Assembly: GCA_905618925.1 (NCBI GenBank) | Contig: CAJQTG010000003.1 | Span: forward strand, 1-64,000 | DNA from: an uncultured Candidatus Thioglobus sp. | GTDB lineage: Bacteria > Pseudomonadota > Gammaproteobacteria > PS1 > Pseudothioglobaceae | Reading direction: 5' to 3' | DNA length: 64,000 nucleotides | Shown here: positions 9,297 to 19,173 of the stretch, piece by piece | How the letters are laid out: every line of letters begins with the position of its first letter | How positions within the stretch are numbered: the first letter of the stretch is position 1 | Notes under the pieces: model-generated | Seen by the model: the letters and a program-made list of their open reading frames with translations, nothing else | Told to the model about the DNA's origin: nothing | Database searches by the model: none | Position numbers and translations under genes: made by a program

Positions 9297-12206
9297 TTAG
9301 TTAGGACTATACTGGTTTGCAATTTTAAGACGTTGAATTTTTCCAGATGGACCTTTGGGTAATGGCTCATCAACAAAAATTATTTGACTGGGCGTCTTAT
9401 ATTCTCCAAGATCTGCTTTACAAAGAGCAAGCAATTCCTCTTCATTAGCAATCAAATTATCTTTCAAAAAAACACAAGCTGAAATTTCTTCACCATAGTT
9501 TTCATCTTTAATGCCAAATGTACACGCCTCCAATACGGCATTATGCTTATAAAGCGTGTCATCAATCTCTCTAGGTGATATGTTTTCCCCGCCTTTAATA
9601 ATTAACTCTTTCTTTCTGCCAGTTATAAAAAAGAAGCCGTCCTCATCTTCAACTCCAAGATCACCAGTCAAAAAATAACCATCTTTATTAAAAGCTTTTG
9701 TTGTTGCCTCTTCGTTCTTGAAGTATTCTAAAAGAACATTATCACCCTTAATAACAAGCTCTCCAGCGTTTCCAAAAACTAGGTAATTTCCAGAGTTATC
9801 TATAATTTTAACTTCATTGCCATAAGGTCTTCCTGCAGAGCCATGCTTACATTGATCCATAGGGTTTGAAAGGATTTGAGCTGACGTTTCAGTAAGGCCC
9901 ATTGTTTCAATAATTTTAACATTAAACACTTTTTCAAACTTCTTATGGATCTCCGGAGAAAGAGGTGCTGATGCAGATCTACCAAAGCGAAGATTTTTAA
10001 GATTTAATGAACTTACATCAAAATTATCATTAAGCAAATAATTAATAATTGTAGGAACAACACTAAACCAAGTGCATTTATATTTATCAATAATATTCCA
10101 AAAATTACTAACGCTAAACTTGCTAACAATAACAACACAGCTATTACTTACTAAGGCGCATGCAATGGAAACCATTTCAGCGTTAATATGATAAAGAGGC
10201 AGCACGCAAAAAGACACATCGTCTTTTTTAATTTCATGTGCTAAAGCGGTATTTTTTCCACCAGCTAAAACATTTTTATGTGAAAGGAGAACCCCTTTTG
10301 GTACGCCAGTTGTTCCTGAGGTATAAATCAATACTGCTGGCGTATCTGACAATAAAGTCTTGGTAGTTGAATTAGAAATCTTCTGACTACTAATTTCAAA
10401 GTCATTCGCTTTTTCATGACATGTTACTTGGACATTTGAAGCTTTAAGAGTATCACTGAACTTATCAATATAGATCTTAGAGGCAAGTATTAGCTTGCAC
10501 TCTGAGTGTTCTATTGTGTACTTAATTTGTTTAGCTCCTGCCAGCACATTTAATGGCACAATTGTTATGCCATGATACATTGCCGCAATAAAAAGAAGTG
10601 AAGATGCATAGCCATTATCAAGCATAAATCCAACTTTATCACGCGTATGAATATTGTTTTGCTGAAAAAAGATACCTAGCTTCAAAATATCTTTTTTAAG
10701 TTGGCCATATGAAATATGAAGGTCTAAATCTGCATCAATCAAATAGTTTTTATTTGGCGTAGTTTCTGCAAATTGATTAACCAGCTCTGTAATAGTAGAA
10801 GGCGTTAATGAATATTTTTCCCAGTAACTAGAAAAGATATCATCTTCAGAGGGCTCATCAGCTTTAATGGTCTTAACTATTTTGGTTATATTTAGGTAGT
10901 GCTTATAGTTTAAGTTTTCATCTGTAATATTATTACCCCATGTTCCACAGCCCATCGATAATGAAAATGGAAGCCCATTATCAAAGTTACCGCCAGTTGC
11001 AAAACAATGTGCTTGATTTACTATAATTCTACAGACAGGCAGCTCATTTCCAAGCCTCAAAATATTGTCTTTATTTTCACTATGGATACTGCAAGAATGT
11101 CCTTTACCTTGGTTCTCAAGAATGGTCGTTGCAATTTCAACGGCATGATCAAAATTTTTGGCTCTATAAACTGCTAAAACAGGTGAAAGTTTTTCCATTG
11201 AAAATGGGTGGTCATTACCAACATTTTCTTCTTCAACCATAAGGAATTTAGAGTTCACATGTTGCCCACTAAGACCTGCTATGGAGGCAATTTCATTAGA
11301 TTTTTTTGCAATTATATTTCGGTTTATGACGCCTTCTTTGCTCCACATATTTTTTTCAAGGATGACTTTTTCCTTTGAATTTAACAATGAACCACCCTCT
11401 TTTTTAAGTGATTTAATTAGTCCATCATAAATACTATCAAGAACAATAATACTGTTCTCAGAAGAGCAACTTGTTGCATTATCAAAAGTCTTTGAAGTCA
11501 TAATTTTGTGAGATGCGTCATCTAAATTGGCGCTATCGTCTACTATTGCAGGAACGTTGCCAACTCCAACACCTAGCGTTGGGGTACCGCTTTGTAATGC
11601 TCTTTGAATATTATTTTGTGATCCAGTTGCCACAATTAAATCAACAAGTTTTGATAATTCGCTCGTATCATCTTTGCTTATTGGTTCAGGCAATGATTGA
11701 ACGATATTTTTAGGTGCCCCAATACGCTGAAGGGCTTTTTGCATCAGTTCGACTACTTTACTGCAAATAAATGCACCTTTTGGTGATGGCGCCAATATGA
11801 TTGCATTTCTACATTTAAGTGCATTAATTGTTTTATTTAAGGGAGTTGCAATAGGGTTTGTTGAGGGCACAATTGCGCCAACCACCCCTACCGGCCTGGC
11901 AATCTCAGTTAGGCCTTTTTTAATATCTTGATTAATAACTCCAACAGTTTTAACGCTTTTTAAATCTCTAAGGAGTCCAATAGTTTTTCGTCGATTTTTT
12001 CTCATCTTGTCTTCAACATTTCCAAGACCAGTATGTTTTACTGCCATCTCAGAAAGTTCTTGATTATTTTCAGGCTGAATTACTTCCCAGGCAACTGCCA
12101 GGATTAATTCATCAATCTGTTCTTGAGAGTAATCATTAATAATTGATTGTGCTTTTTTTGCCTCAATGACAATACTTTCTATGGATGATTTTTGTTTAAT
12201 AGTCAT
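9297..12206 (-). CDS. Fusion protein: N-terminal CoA-acylating aldehyde dehydrogenase (sulfoacetaldehyde dehydrogenase/EutE-like) plus C-terminal AMP-forming acyl-CoA ligase
   Basis: N-half: PVGVVGAIVPSTNPIATP, FDNATSCSSENSIIV with catalytic Cys. C-half: VLIYTSGTTGVPKGVLLSHKN, TMGLTETSAQ, YFLTGDLG, GRKKELIIKGGENISPREID, PKGPSGKIQR. Continuous 969-aa ORF; junction near aa 450-470. Confidence 0.9.
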   Translation of the reverse strand: MTIKQKSSIESIVIEAKKAQSIINDYSQEQIDELILAVAWEVIQPENNQELSEMAVKHTGLGNVEDKMRKNRRKTIGLLRDLKSVKTVGVINQDIKKGLTEIARPVGVVGAIVPSTNPIATPLNKTINALKCRNAIILAPSPKGAFICSKVVELMQKALQRIGAPKNIVQSLPEPISKDDTSELSKLVDLIVATGSQNNIQRALQSGTPTLGVGVGNVPAIVDDSANLDDASHKIMTSKTFDNATSCSSENSIIVLDSIYDGLIKSLKKEGGSLLNSKEKVILEKNMWSKEGVINRNIIAKKSNEIASIAGLSGQHVNSKFLMVEEENVGNDHPFSMEKLSPVLAVYRAKNFDHAVEIATTILENQGKGHSCSIHSENKDNILRLGNELPVCRIIVNQAHCFATGGNFDNGLPFSLSMGCGTWGNNITDENLNYKHYLNITKIVKTIKADEPSEDDIFSSYWEKYSLTPSTITELVNQFAETTPNKNYLIDADLDLHISYGQLKKDILKLGIFFQQNNIHTRDKVGFMLDNGYASSLLFIAAMYHGITIVPLNVLAGAKQIKYTIEHSECKLILASKIYIDKFSDTLKASNVQVTCHEKANDFEISSQKISNSTTKTLLSDTPAVLIYTSGTTGVPKGVLLSHKNVLAGGKNTALAHEIKKDDVSFCVLPLYHINAEMVSIACALVSNSCVVIVSKFSVSNFWNIIDKYKCTWFSVVPTIINYLLNDNFDVSSLNLKNLRFGRSASAPLSPEIHKKFEKVFNVKIIETMGLTETSAQILSNPMDQCKHGSAGRPYGNEVKIIDNSGNYLVFGNAGELVIKGDNVLLEYFKNEEATTKAFNKDGYFLTGDLGVEDEDGFFFITGRKKELIIKGGENISPREIDDTLYKHNAVLEACTFGIKDENYGEEISACVFLKDNLIANEEELLALCKADLGEYKTPSQIIFVDEPLPKGPSGKIQRLKIANQYSPN

Positions 12207-12231
12207 TACTTATTTATATGTGTTATAGGAA

Positions 12232-12264
12232 TTTACTGGAGAGCTTTAATAGCCCTCCAGTAAA
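12232..12264. other. Stem-loop between tctC and fusion gene
   Basis: TTTACTGGAG (12232-12241) pairs with CTCCAGTAAA (12255-12264); no strong T-tract, so possible attenuator or processing site rather than a classical terminator. Confidence 0.45.
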
Positions 12265-12286
12265 AAATATTTCAGCAAATTTTACT

Positions 12287-13246
12287 TTACTTCAGGCCCG
12301 CTAGGAGTTCGGTAAGATAAGCCTGTCTTTCATTCCACATGGTAATAACTTCGTCTCTAGACATCACTCTTGATGGTGAGTTAGTAGACTTCATTTTTCC
12401 TTGTGTTTTCTTATCATTAAACATTGCAGGAACTTTGCTCGCAAGGTAATCTACAACATCTTGAGGTGTTCCAGAAGGAACCATTAGCCCACGGAAATTG
12501 ACACTTGAATCGTCAACGTCAACACCGCTTTCCATAAGTGTAGGAACATCAGGTAAATACGCATGTCTTGTAAGGTCTGCAACAGCTAGTATTTTAAGAT
12601 CAGCTGCGCTTCTTGCAGAGTCAGAAAGATTATTAAAACCAGCAACTGTTTCACCAGCCTTAACCATTCTAAGAGCATCTACACCACCCGAAGCAGGAAT
12701 ATAAGTTAGATTTGCACCAGATGCTTTTGCAAACTGCAAGAAAGCAATATGATGTCCAACAAATTTTCCAGCGCCACTAATTGTAACAGCACCTGGATTT
12801 GCTTCAGCGTGAGCAAGCAGTTCCCCTACCGTATTAAATGGACTATCTTTACCAACAATTAAGACTGCAGGATCTGCACCCCAATTTCCAAGAGGTTCAA
12901 GGTTGTTGATGTTGTACTTAGTATCAAAAACAATAGACTGTGCTATAAAGTGTGGAACATTATAAGCACCAAGCATGTAGCCATCTTGTGAAGCCTCACC
13001 TGCAAACCAATTCCAACCTGTTCTTCCACCAGCACCTGGCTTATTTAGGATGTAGATTGGCTGACCAATAAGCGCCTCTTTACCTGAGGCAAGTGTTGCA
13101 ATTCTAGCTTGGAAATCTGTCGCTCCACCAGGTCCATAAGCTACCATTACGCCAATTGGCTTTTCAGGGTAATCAGCCTGAGCTGGCAATAACATCATAG
13201 ATGCTACAGCCAACAAGGCCACTTTAGTTATATTAATAATTTTCAT
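12287..13246 (-). CDS. Tripartite tricarboxylate transporter substrate-binding protein (TctC family)
   Basis: Signal peptide, YPEKPIGVMVAYGPGGATDFQAR, ILNKPGAGGRTGWNW. Confidence 0.9.
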   Translation of the reverse strand: MKIINITKVALLAVASMMLLPAQADYPEKPIGVMVAYGPGGATDFQARIATLASGKEALIGQPIYILNKPGAGGRTGWNWFAGEASQDGYMLGAYNVPHFIAQSIVFDTKYNINNLEPLGNWGADPAVLIVGKDSPFNTVGELLAHAEANPGAVTISGAGKFVGHHIAFLQFAKASGANLTYIPASGGVDALRMVKAGETVAGFNNLSDSARSAADLKILAVADLTRHAYLPDVPTLMESGVDVDDSSVNFRGLMVPSGTPQDVVDYLASKVPAMFNDKKTQGKMKSTNSPSRVMSRDEVITMWNERQAYLTELLAGLK

Positions 13247-13262
13247 TTTTTCTCCTTTTTTG

Positions 13263-13694
13263 TTAAAACAAACCTTCTGGTGTATGAACTTTTAAAAGTA
13301 GTGTAAACAATCCATATAGTGCAAAAGTAAACACAAATGCGACACCCAATTTTATGAGTAACACACGCCAAAAGTCTTTTGATTCCGTAGGCTTGGTGTA
13401 GTACATTACAAGCGTAAAGAATACGATCATTGAGGCTAAGTAGAAGCCCAGTATTTTTAGTAGTAAGATAAATGCTGAAGCGATTGCTATGCCTGGCATT
13501 AAATCTTTGAAATTAGTTGATTTGTCAGCCTCACCCTTCTCAAACCAAAGCATTATCGTTAAGATAGCAATAGTTGCAGATATGAGTCTTGGAAATAGAT
13601 AGTTCTCTGAATCACCTAAAATAAATGATGAATAAACTAGAATGGCACTAACTAGTGTAACAATAACGGTTGATATTTTTATTTGACTATTCAT
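13263..13694 (-). CDS. Tripartite tricarboxylate transporter small membrane subunit (TctB family)
   Basis: About 143 aa with 4 predicted TM segments, between tctC and tctA homologs. Confidence 0.85.
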   Translation of the reverse strand: MNSQIKISTVIVTLVSAILVYSSFILGDSENYLFPRLISATIAILTIMLWFEKGEADKSTNFKDLMPGIAIASAFILLLKILGFYLASMIVFFTLVMYYTKPTESKDFWRVLLIKLGVAFVFTFALYGLFTLLLKVHTPEGLF

Positions 13695-15184
13695 GCTTTG
13701 ATTTTTTTAGATTTTCTACTGGAATATACTCCGTACACAATGGAAGCAATACATAGCGAAATTAAAACAATATTTATTGTTCCTGACGTAAAGTGTTGAA
13801 AAGAGCTTCCTTTTGCGTTTCCTATAAGGTTACCAAGTAGAAATTTTTCCTCTGTCATTGTTCCTAGTATTAAGCCTAATACAACTGGAACTGGGCTAAA
13901 TCCAGCTTTACTTCCAAAATACATTAGAGTTCCCAATGTAAACATAATCAAAACATCAGAATAGTTATTTTGAATGCTATAAGTTCCAAATACAGCTAGT
14001 AATAAAATACCAACTGCCATATAGTTATCAGGCACTTTCATAATCCATTTACTATGTCTACTAAGGAATAAACCAATAATCAACATTAGAATTTGTGCGA
14101 TTATTAGTGAATCAATAAAAGTCCATATAACTTCAGGGTTTTTAGTAAATATATCGTGCCCTGGGAATATCCCATGAATTAATAATCCGCCTAGTAGAAC
14201 TGCAGCAGTAGGACTGCCGGGAATACTTAAAGTAAGAAGTGGAATTAGAGAAGGGCCAACCATAGAATTGTTAGCACTCTCAGCAGCAATAATTGCTTCA
14301 GGCTCTCCTTTTCCATAATTTTCCCTATTTGAGCTTACTTTTTTAGATTGGTCATAAGCAACAATGCCTGCAATCTGTCCACCCGCACCTGGAATAATTC
14401 CAATTATTGAGCCAATAATAGATCCAATTGATAAAGCTTTAAGTTTGCTAAAAACAAGTTTAAAAGATTGAATCAATGTTGCATCACCAGTAGCTGAAAA
14501 AACTCGGTTCTTCTTAGCATAAAAATTCTCTAAAAGATTCCAGACTTGAGGCATTGCGAATAAACCAATTAACCCAACCACAATATGAACGCCACTTTCA
14601 AGATGATCTGTAAAAACAAACCTTTCAACTGCATTTGTAGGGTGCTCTCCAATTGTTGCAAGCATTAATCCAAATAGTCCTGATAATAAGCCTTTAATGA
14701 CTGATTTTGAGTCCAGAGTCGCAATAATTGTGATACCTAGAATTGCAACCCAAAACATCTCTGTGGACATAAACTTTAATGACAATGCAGCAAGTGGTGG
14801 AGTAAAAAATATGAGAATAAATACTCCAAAAATACCACCAACAAATGAACTAATAAAACAATAATGTAGGGCATTCTTAGCTTTACCGTTCTGCGCCATT
14901 TTATGTCCATCCAATGCAGTTGCAATGTTTGCAGGAGCGCCAGGAACGTTGACAAGTATTGCACTAATTGCACCTCCAGCAACAGTTGCTGTGTACATAG
15001 CGCCAAGTAATATCAGCCCACTTTCGGGCTTCATATGAAATGTAAATGGAATAAGAAGTGCAACAGACATTGTTGGACTTAATCCTGGAAGTGCTCCAAG
15101 AATAATACCGGCAAAAGTCCCTCCTACCAGAAGAGCAATATGATAAACAGTGAAGACATTATCAAAGTAGTTTAAAAATTCCAT
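13691..15184 (-). CDS. Tripartite tricarboxylate transporter large permease (TctA family)
   Basis: GTFAGIILGALPGLSPTMSVALLIPFTF and IPGAGGQIAGIVAYDQSKK motifs. Confidence 0.93.
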   Translation of the reverse strand: MEFLNYFDNVFTVYHIALLVGGTFAGIILGALPGLSPTMSVALLIPFTFHMKPESGLILLGAMYTATVAGGAISAILVNVPGAPANIATALDGHKMAQNGKAKNALHYCFISSFVGGIFGVFILIFFTPPLAALSLKFMSTEMFWVAILGITIIATLDSKSVIKGLLSGLFGLMLATIGEHPTNAVERFVFTDHLESGVHIVVGLIGLFAMPQVWNLLENFYAKKNRVFSATGDATLIQSFKLVFSKLKALSIGSIIGSIIGIIPGAGGQIAGIVAYDQSKKVSSNRENYGKGEPEAIIAAESANNSMVGPSLIPLLTLSIPGSPTAAVLLGGLLIHGIFPGHDIFTKNPEVIWTFIDSLIIAQILMLIIGLFLSRHSKWIMKVPDNYMAVGILLLAVFGTYSIQNNYSDVLIMFTLGTLMYFGSKAGFSPVPVVLGLILGTMTEEKFLLGNLIGNAKGSSFQHFTSGTINIVLISLCIASIVYGVYSSRKSKKIKA

Positions 15185-15217
15185 TGCATATCCAATTTAA
15201 TAAAAACATACATTTAT

Positions 15218-15255
15218 TCATATATATGTCTAATGAAACTCATATATATGTGTAA
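15218..15255. promoter_or_regulatory. Two phased 16-bp repeats with CATATATATG palindromic cores; candidate operator for the adjacent GntR regulator
   Basis: TCATATATATGTCTAA (15218-15233) and TCATATATATGTGTAA (15240-15255), 22 bp apart, in the divergent tctA/gntR intergenic region. Confidence 0.6.
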
Positions 15256-15379
15256 AACATCGTACACCGGACGTATATAAAAGTCAATAAAAAATATTTA
15301 ATGCTAAAAAGTGTAAAACTAAATGAGTATACTGATTGACCTATTGTCATCATAATTTAACAAAATTAGTCTTATTAAA

Positions 15380-16102
15380 ATGAATAAAAAGCTATACCAA
15401 ACTGTTATAGATTATATAAATATTCAAATAAGCAGTGGTAAGCTGACCATTGGTGATTTAATTCCATCTGAGTCGCAACTTTCTAAATTACTTAACGTAA
15501 GTGTTGGTACTGTCAGAAAAGCTATTGACAAACTTGAGCATAATAAAGTTCTTTATCGTCATCATGGTAAGGGAACTTATATATCTGACTATGGATTTGA
15601 TAATAGTATTTTTAATTTCTTTAGTTATGGAAACCAGACTGGGTCATCAATTCGAATATACAAAACCACACCTATCAGAAAAAAAGTTAAAGCGACCTCT
15701 GAGATTTCATTTCAATTAGGTATAAATCAAGCTGATGATGTTATTTATCTAGAGAGAAGAGGATATATTGATAAAAAAAATCCTATTATTATTGAAAAAT
15801 CTTGGTGGGTTGCTGACGTTGTAGAAGGACTTCAAAAGCCTTCACTTCATATACCTGATCTTCTTTATGCTGTTATTTTTAAAGAGTTTGATACTCAAAT
15901 TAACTCTTCTCAAGAAGTTTTGACTGCAGGCATTGCAGATGATGAAACTGCAAAAATTCTTCATATCAATAAAGGCGATCCAGTTGTAATATTAAATCGT
16001 CACTCCTATGCAAAAGATAAAGGGCTCGTTGAGTTCCGAATTACAACAGGAAGAGCGGATATGTTCAGTTATACCACTACAATTGGAACACCTCAGCCTT
16101 AA
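15380..16102 (+). CDS. GntR/HutC-family transcriptional regulator
   Basis: N-terminal wHTH (LIPSESQLSKLLNVSVGTVRKAIDKLEHNKVLYRHHGKGTYI) plus UTRA domain. Confidence 0.92.
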   Translation: MNKKLYQTVIDYINIQISSGKLTIGDLIPSESQLSKLLNVSVGTVRKAIDKLEHNKVLYRHHGKGTYISDYGFDNSIFNFFSYGNQTGSSIRIYKTTPIRKKVKATSEISFQLGINQADDVIYLERRGYIDKKNPIIIEKSWWVADVVEGLQKPSLHIPDLLYAVIFKEFDTQINSSQEVLTAGIADDETAKILHINKGDPVVILNRHSYAKDKGLVEFRITTGRADMFSYTTTIGTPQP

Positions 16103-16173
16103 TTTAATCTAGCTATCTAGTTATTTTTTAGTTTTTTTGCCATTTAATCGACTTCCAGTTAAACTTATCAACT

Positions 16174-16899
16174 ATGTCAAATGACTTCAAAAAAGAACGC
16201 ACTGATCTTGCAGCAGCTTTTCGCTGGGCTGCAAGGCTAAACATGCATGAAGCCGTTGCAAATCATTTCAGTTTAGCAGTTTCAGAAGATGGTTCAAAAT
16301 TTCTTCTAAACCCTATTGGAATGCACTTCTCACAGATTTGTGCAAGCGACCTTATCCTAGTTGATTCAAAAGATGAATCTACAATGTCTAAGCCAAATGC
16401 TCCAGATCCAACAGCCTGGGCAATACACGGCGCTTTGCATAGAAATAATCCGCAAGCAAGATGCATCCTTCACGTCCATCCTAAGTACGCAACCATCTTG
16501 TCTTGTTTAGAAGATAAAACCATGAAGCCGATTGATCAAAACACTATGCGCTTTTATGAAAAAGTATCGATAGATTATGAATATAGTGGTATGGGTCTTG
16601 GCAAAGAAGCGGAGAGATTAAGCACTATATTAGGGGATAACTCGGTAATGTTAATGGGTAACCATGGTGTTCTAACTGCTGCAAAAACAGTTGCTAAAGC
16701 GTTTGATGACCTTTTTTATTTTGAGAGATCCTGTGAAACACTGATTGGGGCCTACCAAACAGGAAAAGCATTACACCAAGTCTCACGCGAGATTGCTATA
16801 AAAACTGCAGCGCAATGGCAAAAATATGACGCATCGGATATGCATTTTGATGCTTTGAAAAGAATTTTAGATAAGGAAGAAGCAGACTATAAAAATTAG
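16174..16899 (+). CDS. Class II aldolase/adducin family protein
   Basis: NHFSLAVSEDG, HGALHRNNPQARCILHVHPKYATILS, LMGNHGVLTAAKTVAKAFDDLFYFE. Confidence 0.88.
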   Translation: MSNDFKKERTDLAAAFRWAARLNMHEAVANHFSLAVSEDGSKFLLNPIGMHFSQICASDLILVDSKDESTMSKPNAPDPTAWAIHGALHRNNPQARCILHVHPKYATILSCLEDKTMKPIDQNTMRFYEKVSIDYEYSGMGLGKEAERLSTILGDNSVMLMGNHGVLTAAKTVAKAFDDLFYFERSCETLIGAYQTGKALHQVSREIAIKTAAQWQKYDASDMHFDALKRILDKEEADYKN

Positions 16900-16939
16900 A
16901 TTTGCTTAATAGTGTTATTTTTTTTGATAAGGAGCTTTA

Positions 16940-18187
16940 ATGCCAAGTAATAATATCTCATTAGACGTCGATTACGTCAAAGCACAATTCCCAGCCTTTA
17001 ATGATCCAAAAAGTTCAAAATGGTCATTCTTTGAAAATGCTGGTGGAAGCTATGTTCCTACCAACGTTATTGAGCACTTAAATCATTTTATGACGTCTAC
17101 AAAAGTTCAGCCATACGCTGAATTTGATACCTCCGCCATTGCTGGTGACAATATGGATCAAGCCACCAAGCTTTTTGCTGAAATGATTAATGCAAAGACA
17201 GATGAAATAATTATAGGCGGCTCGACAACGATGAATATGTACGTATTATCCAATGCAATGAAAAGTCTCCTTAAGCCAGGGGATGAGGTCATCGTTACGA
17301 ACCAGGATCATGAGGCTAACGTTGGTGCATGGCGAAGACTTGCTGAGCATGGCGCCGTAATAAAAGAATGGCAAATTAATACAGACACTGCAGAACTTGA
17401 GATCGATGACCTTAAAGCACTTCTATCAGATAAAACCAAAATTGTTGCTGTTACGCACTGCTCGAATATAGTTGGGTCAATTAATGATTTAAAATCAATT
17501 GCTAAGTTAGTTCATGAGTACGACGCTTATATAGTTGGTGATGGCGTATCCTATGCGCCTCACGGTTTTCCAGACGTAAAGGACCTTGATGTCGATTTTT
17601 ACGCATTTAGTCTTTACAAGACGTTTGGTCCCCATCTTGGGCTTCTTTATGGAAAAAAAGAAATCCTAAGCAAGCTTCCCAATCAAAATCACGAATTCCT
17701 AGAAGGAGACGTTCCTTACACACTTAACCCTGGCGGACCCAACCATGAAGAGCTATCTTGTCTAATAGGTGTTTATGAGTACTTTAATAACTTATATGAG
17801 CATCATTTTCCCGGCAAAGAGGCCTCAACTAGAGAAAAAATTGAAGCTGTTAATGAGTTAATTGCTGTTCACGAAATGGAGATTGCAAACCCACTTCTTG
17901 ATTACATTAACTCTCGAGATGATATTAATCTTATCGGAAAAAACAAAATAGAGAATAAAGATAGAGCACCAACGATTGCCTTTACGATTAAAAACAAATC
18001 CTCAAAAGATGTAAGTAGTGAGCTTGTAAAAAATGGCATAGCAACTAGAAATGATAATTTCTATGCATGGCGATGTTTAAAGGCACTTGGAATTAGTACC
18101 GATGATGGCGTTGTTAGAACAAGTATGGTTCATTACAATACTCATGAGGATGTTAATAAACTGATAAGTGCTTTAAAAAATATTTAG
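16940..18187 (+). CDS. Aminotransferase class V (cysteine desulfurase-like)
   Basis: FFENAGGSYVP, GDEVIVTNQDHEANVGAWRR, DGVSYAPHG, FYAFSLYKTFGPHLGLLYGKKE (PLP Lys). Confidence 0.88.
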   Translation: MPSNNISLDVDYVKAQFPAFNDPKSSKWSFFENAGGSYVPTNVIEHLNHFMTSTKVQPYAEFDTSAIAGDNMDQATKLFAEMINAKTDEIIIGGSTTMNMYVLSNAMKSLLKPGDEVIVTNQDHEANVGAWRRLAEHGAVIKEWQINTDTAELEIDDLKALLSDKTKIVAVTHCSNIVGSINDLKSIAKLVHEYDAYIVGDGVSYAPHGFPDVKDLDVDFYAFSLYKTFGPHLGLLYGKKEILSKLPNQNHEFLEGDVPYTLNPGGPNHEELSCLIGVYEYFNNLYEHHFPGKEASTREKIEAVNELIAVHEMEIANPLLDYINSRDDINLIGKNKIENKDRAPTIAFTIKNKSSKDVSSELVKNGIATRNDNFYAWRCLKALGISTDDGVVRTSMVHYNTHEDVNKLISALKNI

Positions 18188-18254
18188 AGTATTTAGGTTG
18201 AGAAAATAAAGAATATTTAGCTTCCTTCAATACTTTTAATTAAATCTTTCAAAG

Positions 18255-19088
18255 TCAGTCCTCTTCATAGAGTGTTGGAAACATTTTGCCACCTAAATCA
18301 TCACCATTTTGATAACCATTTGCCCCCATCATTGCTCTTTCTTCTTGAGCCCAATCACCTCGATACTCAATCATAGAGCCTTCTTTAGCCATTCTTAAGG
18401 TATATCGATGAATATCTTTTTTTGGCATTACTTGATTTAAGCTTCCGTGCAGCGTTCGCATATCAAAAAAGACACAATCACCCAATTCTAGATCCCACTG
18501 CAGAAACTCATAGTCATCTTTATTATTAAGAATATCTGGCGTAATATCATAAGTTTTGCCGTTGACACTTCCAGCCTCTCCATCTACAAGATGCCCTTCA
18601 TTGAATCGAGTCCTAATGAACAGCTTATCCCAAAGATGGGAGCCTTTAATCCAAGCAATCCCCTCTTCCTTTGATACAGGCTCTAATGGCAGCCAAAGAA
18701 CACACATTGAACCCTCAAAATCAAAGTAGGAGATGTCATGATGAAATGGAGCACCAGACTTTGATCCCGCTTCTCTAAAAAACCAGTTGTCCATTACTAA
18801 GTTTATTTTTTTAGCTTCCAAGAGCTCGGATGCTATTTTTGCTGTTGGTGAGTTAAAAACGAAGTCTTTAAAGTCCTTATAAAGACCCCAGGTCCAGAAA
18901 TCTTCAAAGTAACCAGGCGCATTTATATCTTTGGTGTGCCTTTCAAACCTTGGGCTGGGGTTTTTGATATCTTCATCAATACCTCTTCTTAGCTTGTCTA
19001 TCCATTGTTTATCAAATTTACCCTTTATCAAGGCCGCACCATCAAGCTTAAATTGTTTAATTTCTTCTGCAGTAAGTAAGTTTTTCAT
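18255..19088 (-). CDS. Phytanoyl-CoA dioxygenase family Fe(II)/2OG oxygenase
   Basis: APFHHDISYF HxD motif, MRTLHGSLNQ distal His, downstream RYTLRM. Confidence 0.82.
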   Translation of the reverse strand: MKNLLTAEEIKQFKLDGAALIKGKFDKQWIDKLRRGIDEDIKNPSPRFERHTKDINAPGYFEDFWTWGLYKDFKDFVFNSPTAKIASELLEAKKINLVMDNWFFREAGSKSGAPFHHDISYFDFEGSMCVLWLPLEPVSKEEGIAWIKGSHLWDKLFIRTRFNEGHLVDGEAGSVNGKTYDITPDILNNKDDYEFLQWDLELGDCVFFDMRTLHGSLNQVMPKKDIHRYTLRMAKEGSMIEYRGDWAQEERAMMGANGYQNGDDLGGKMFPTLYEED

Positions 19089-19173
19089 TGAGAGGAGTAT
19101 TTTAAATTATTAGCAAAAAAAAACTCCTAATATTATTAATACCAAGAGTTATTGAAATAGGTTTGAAGCGATA

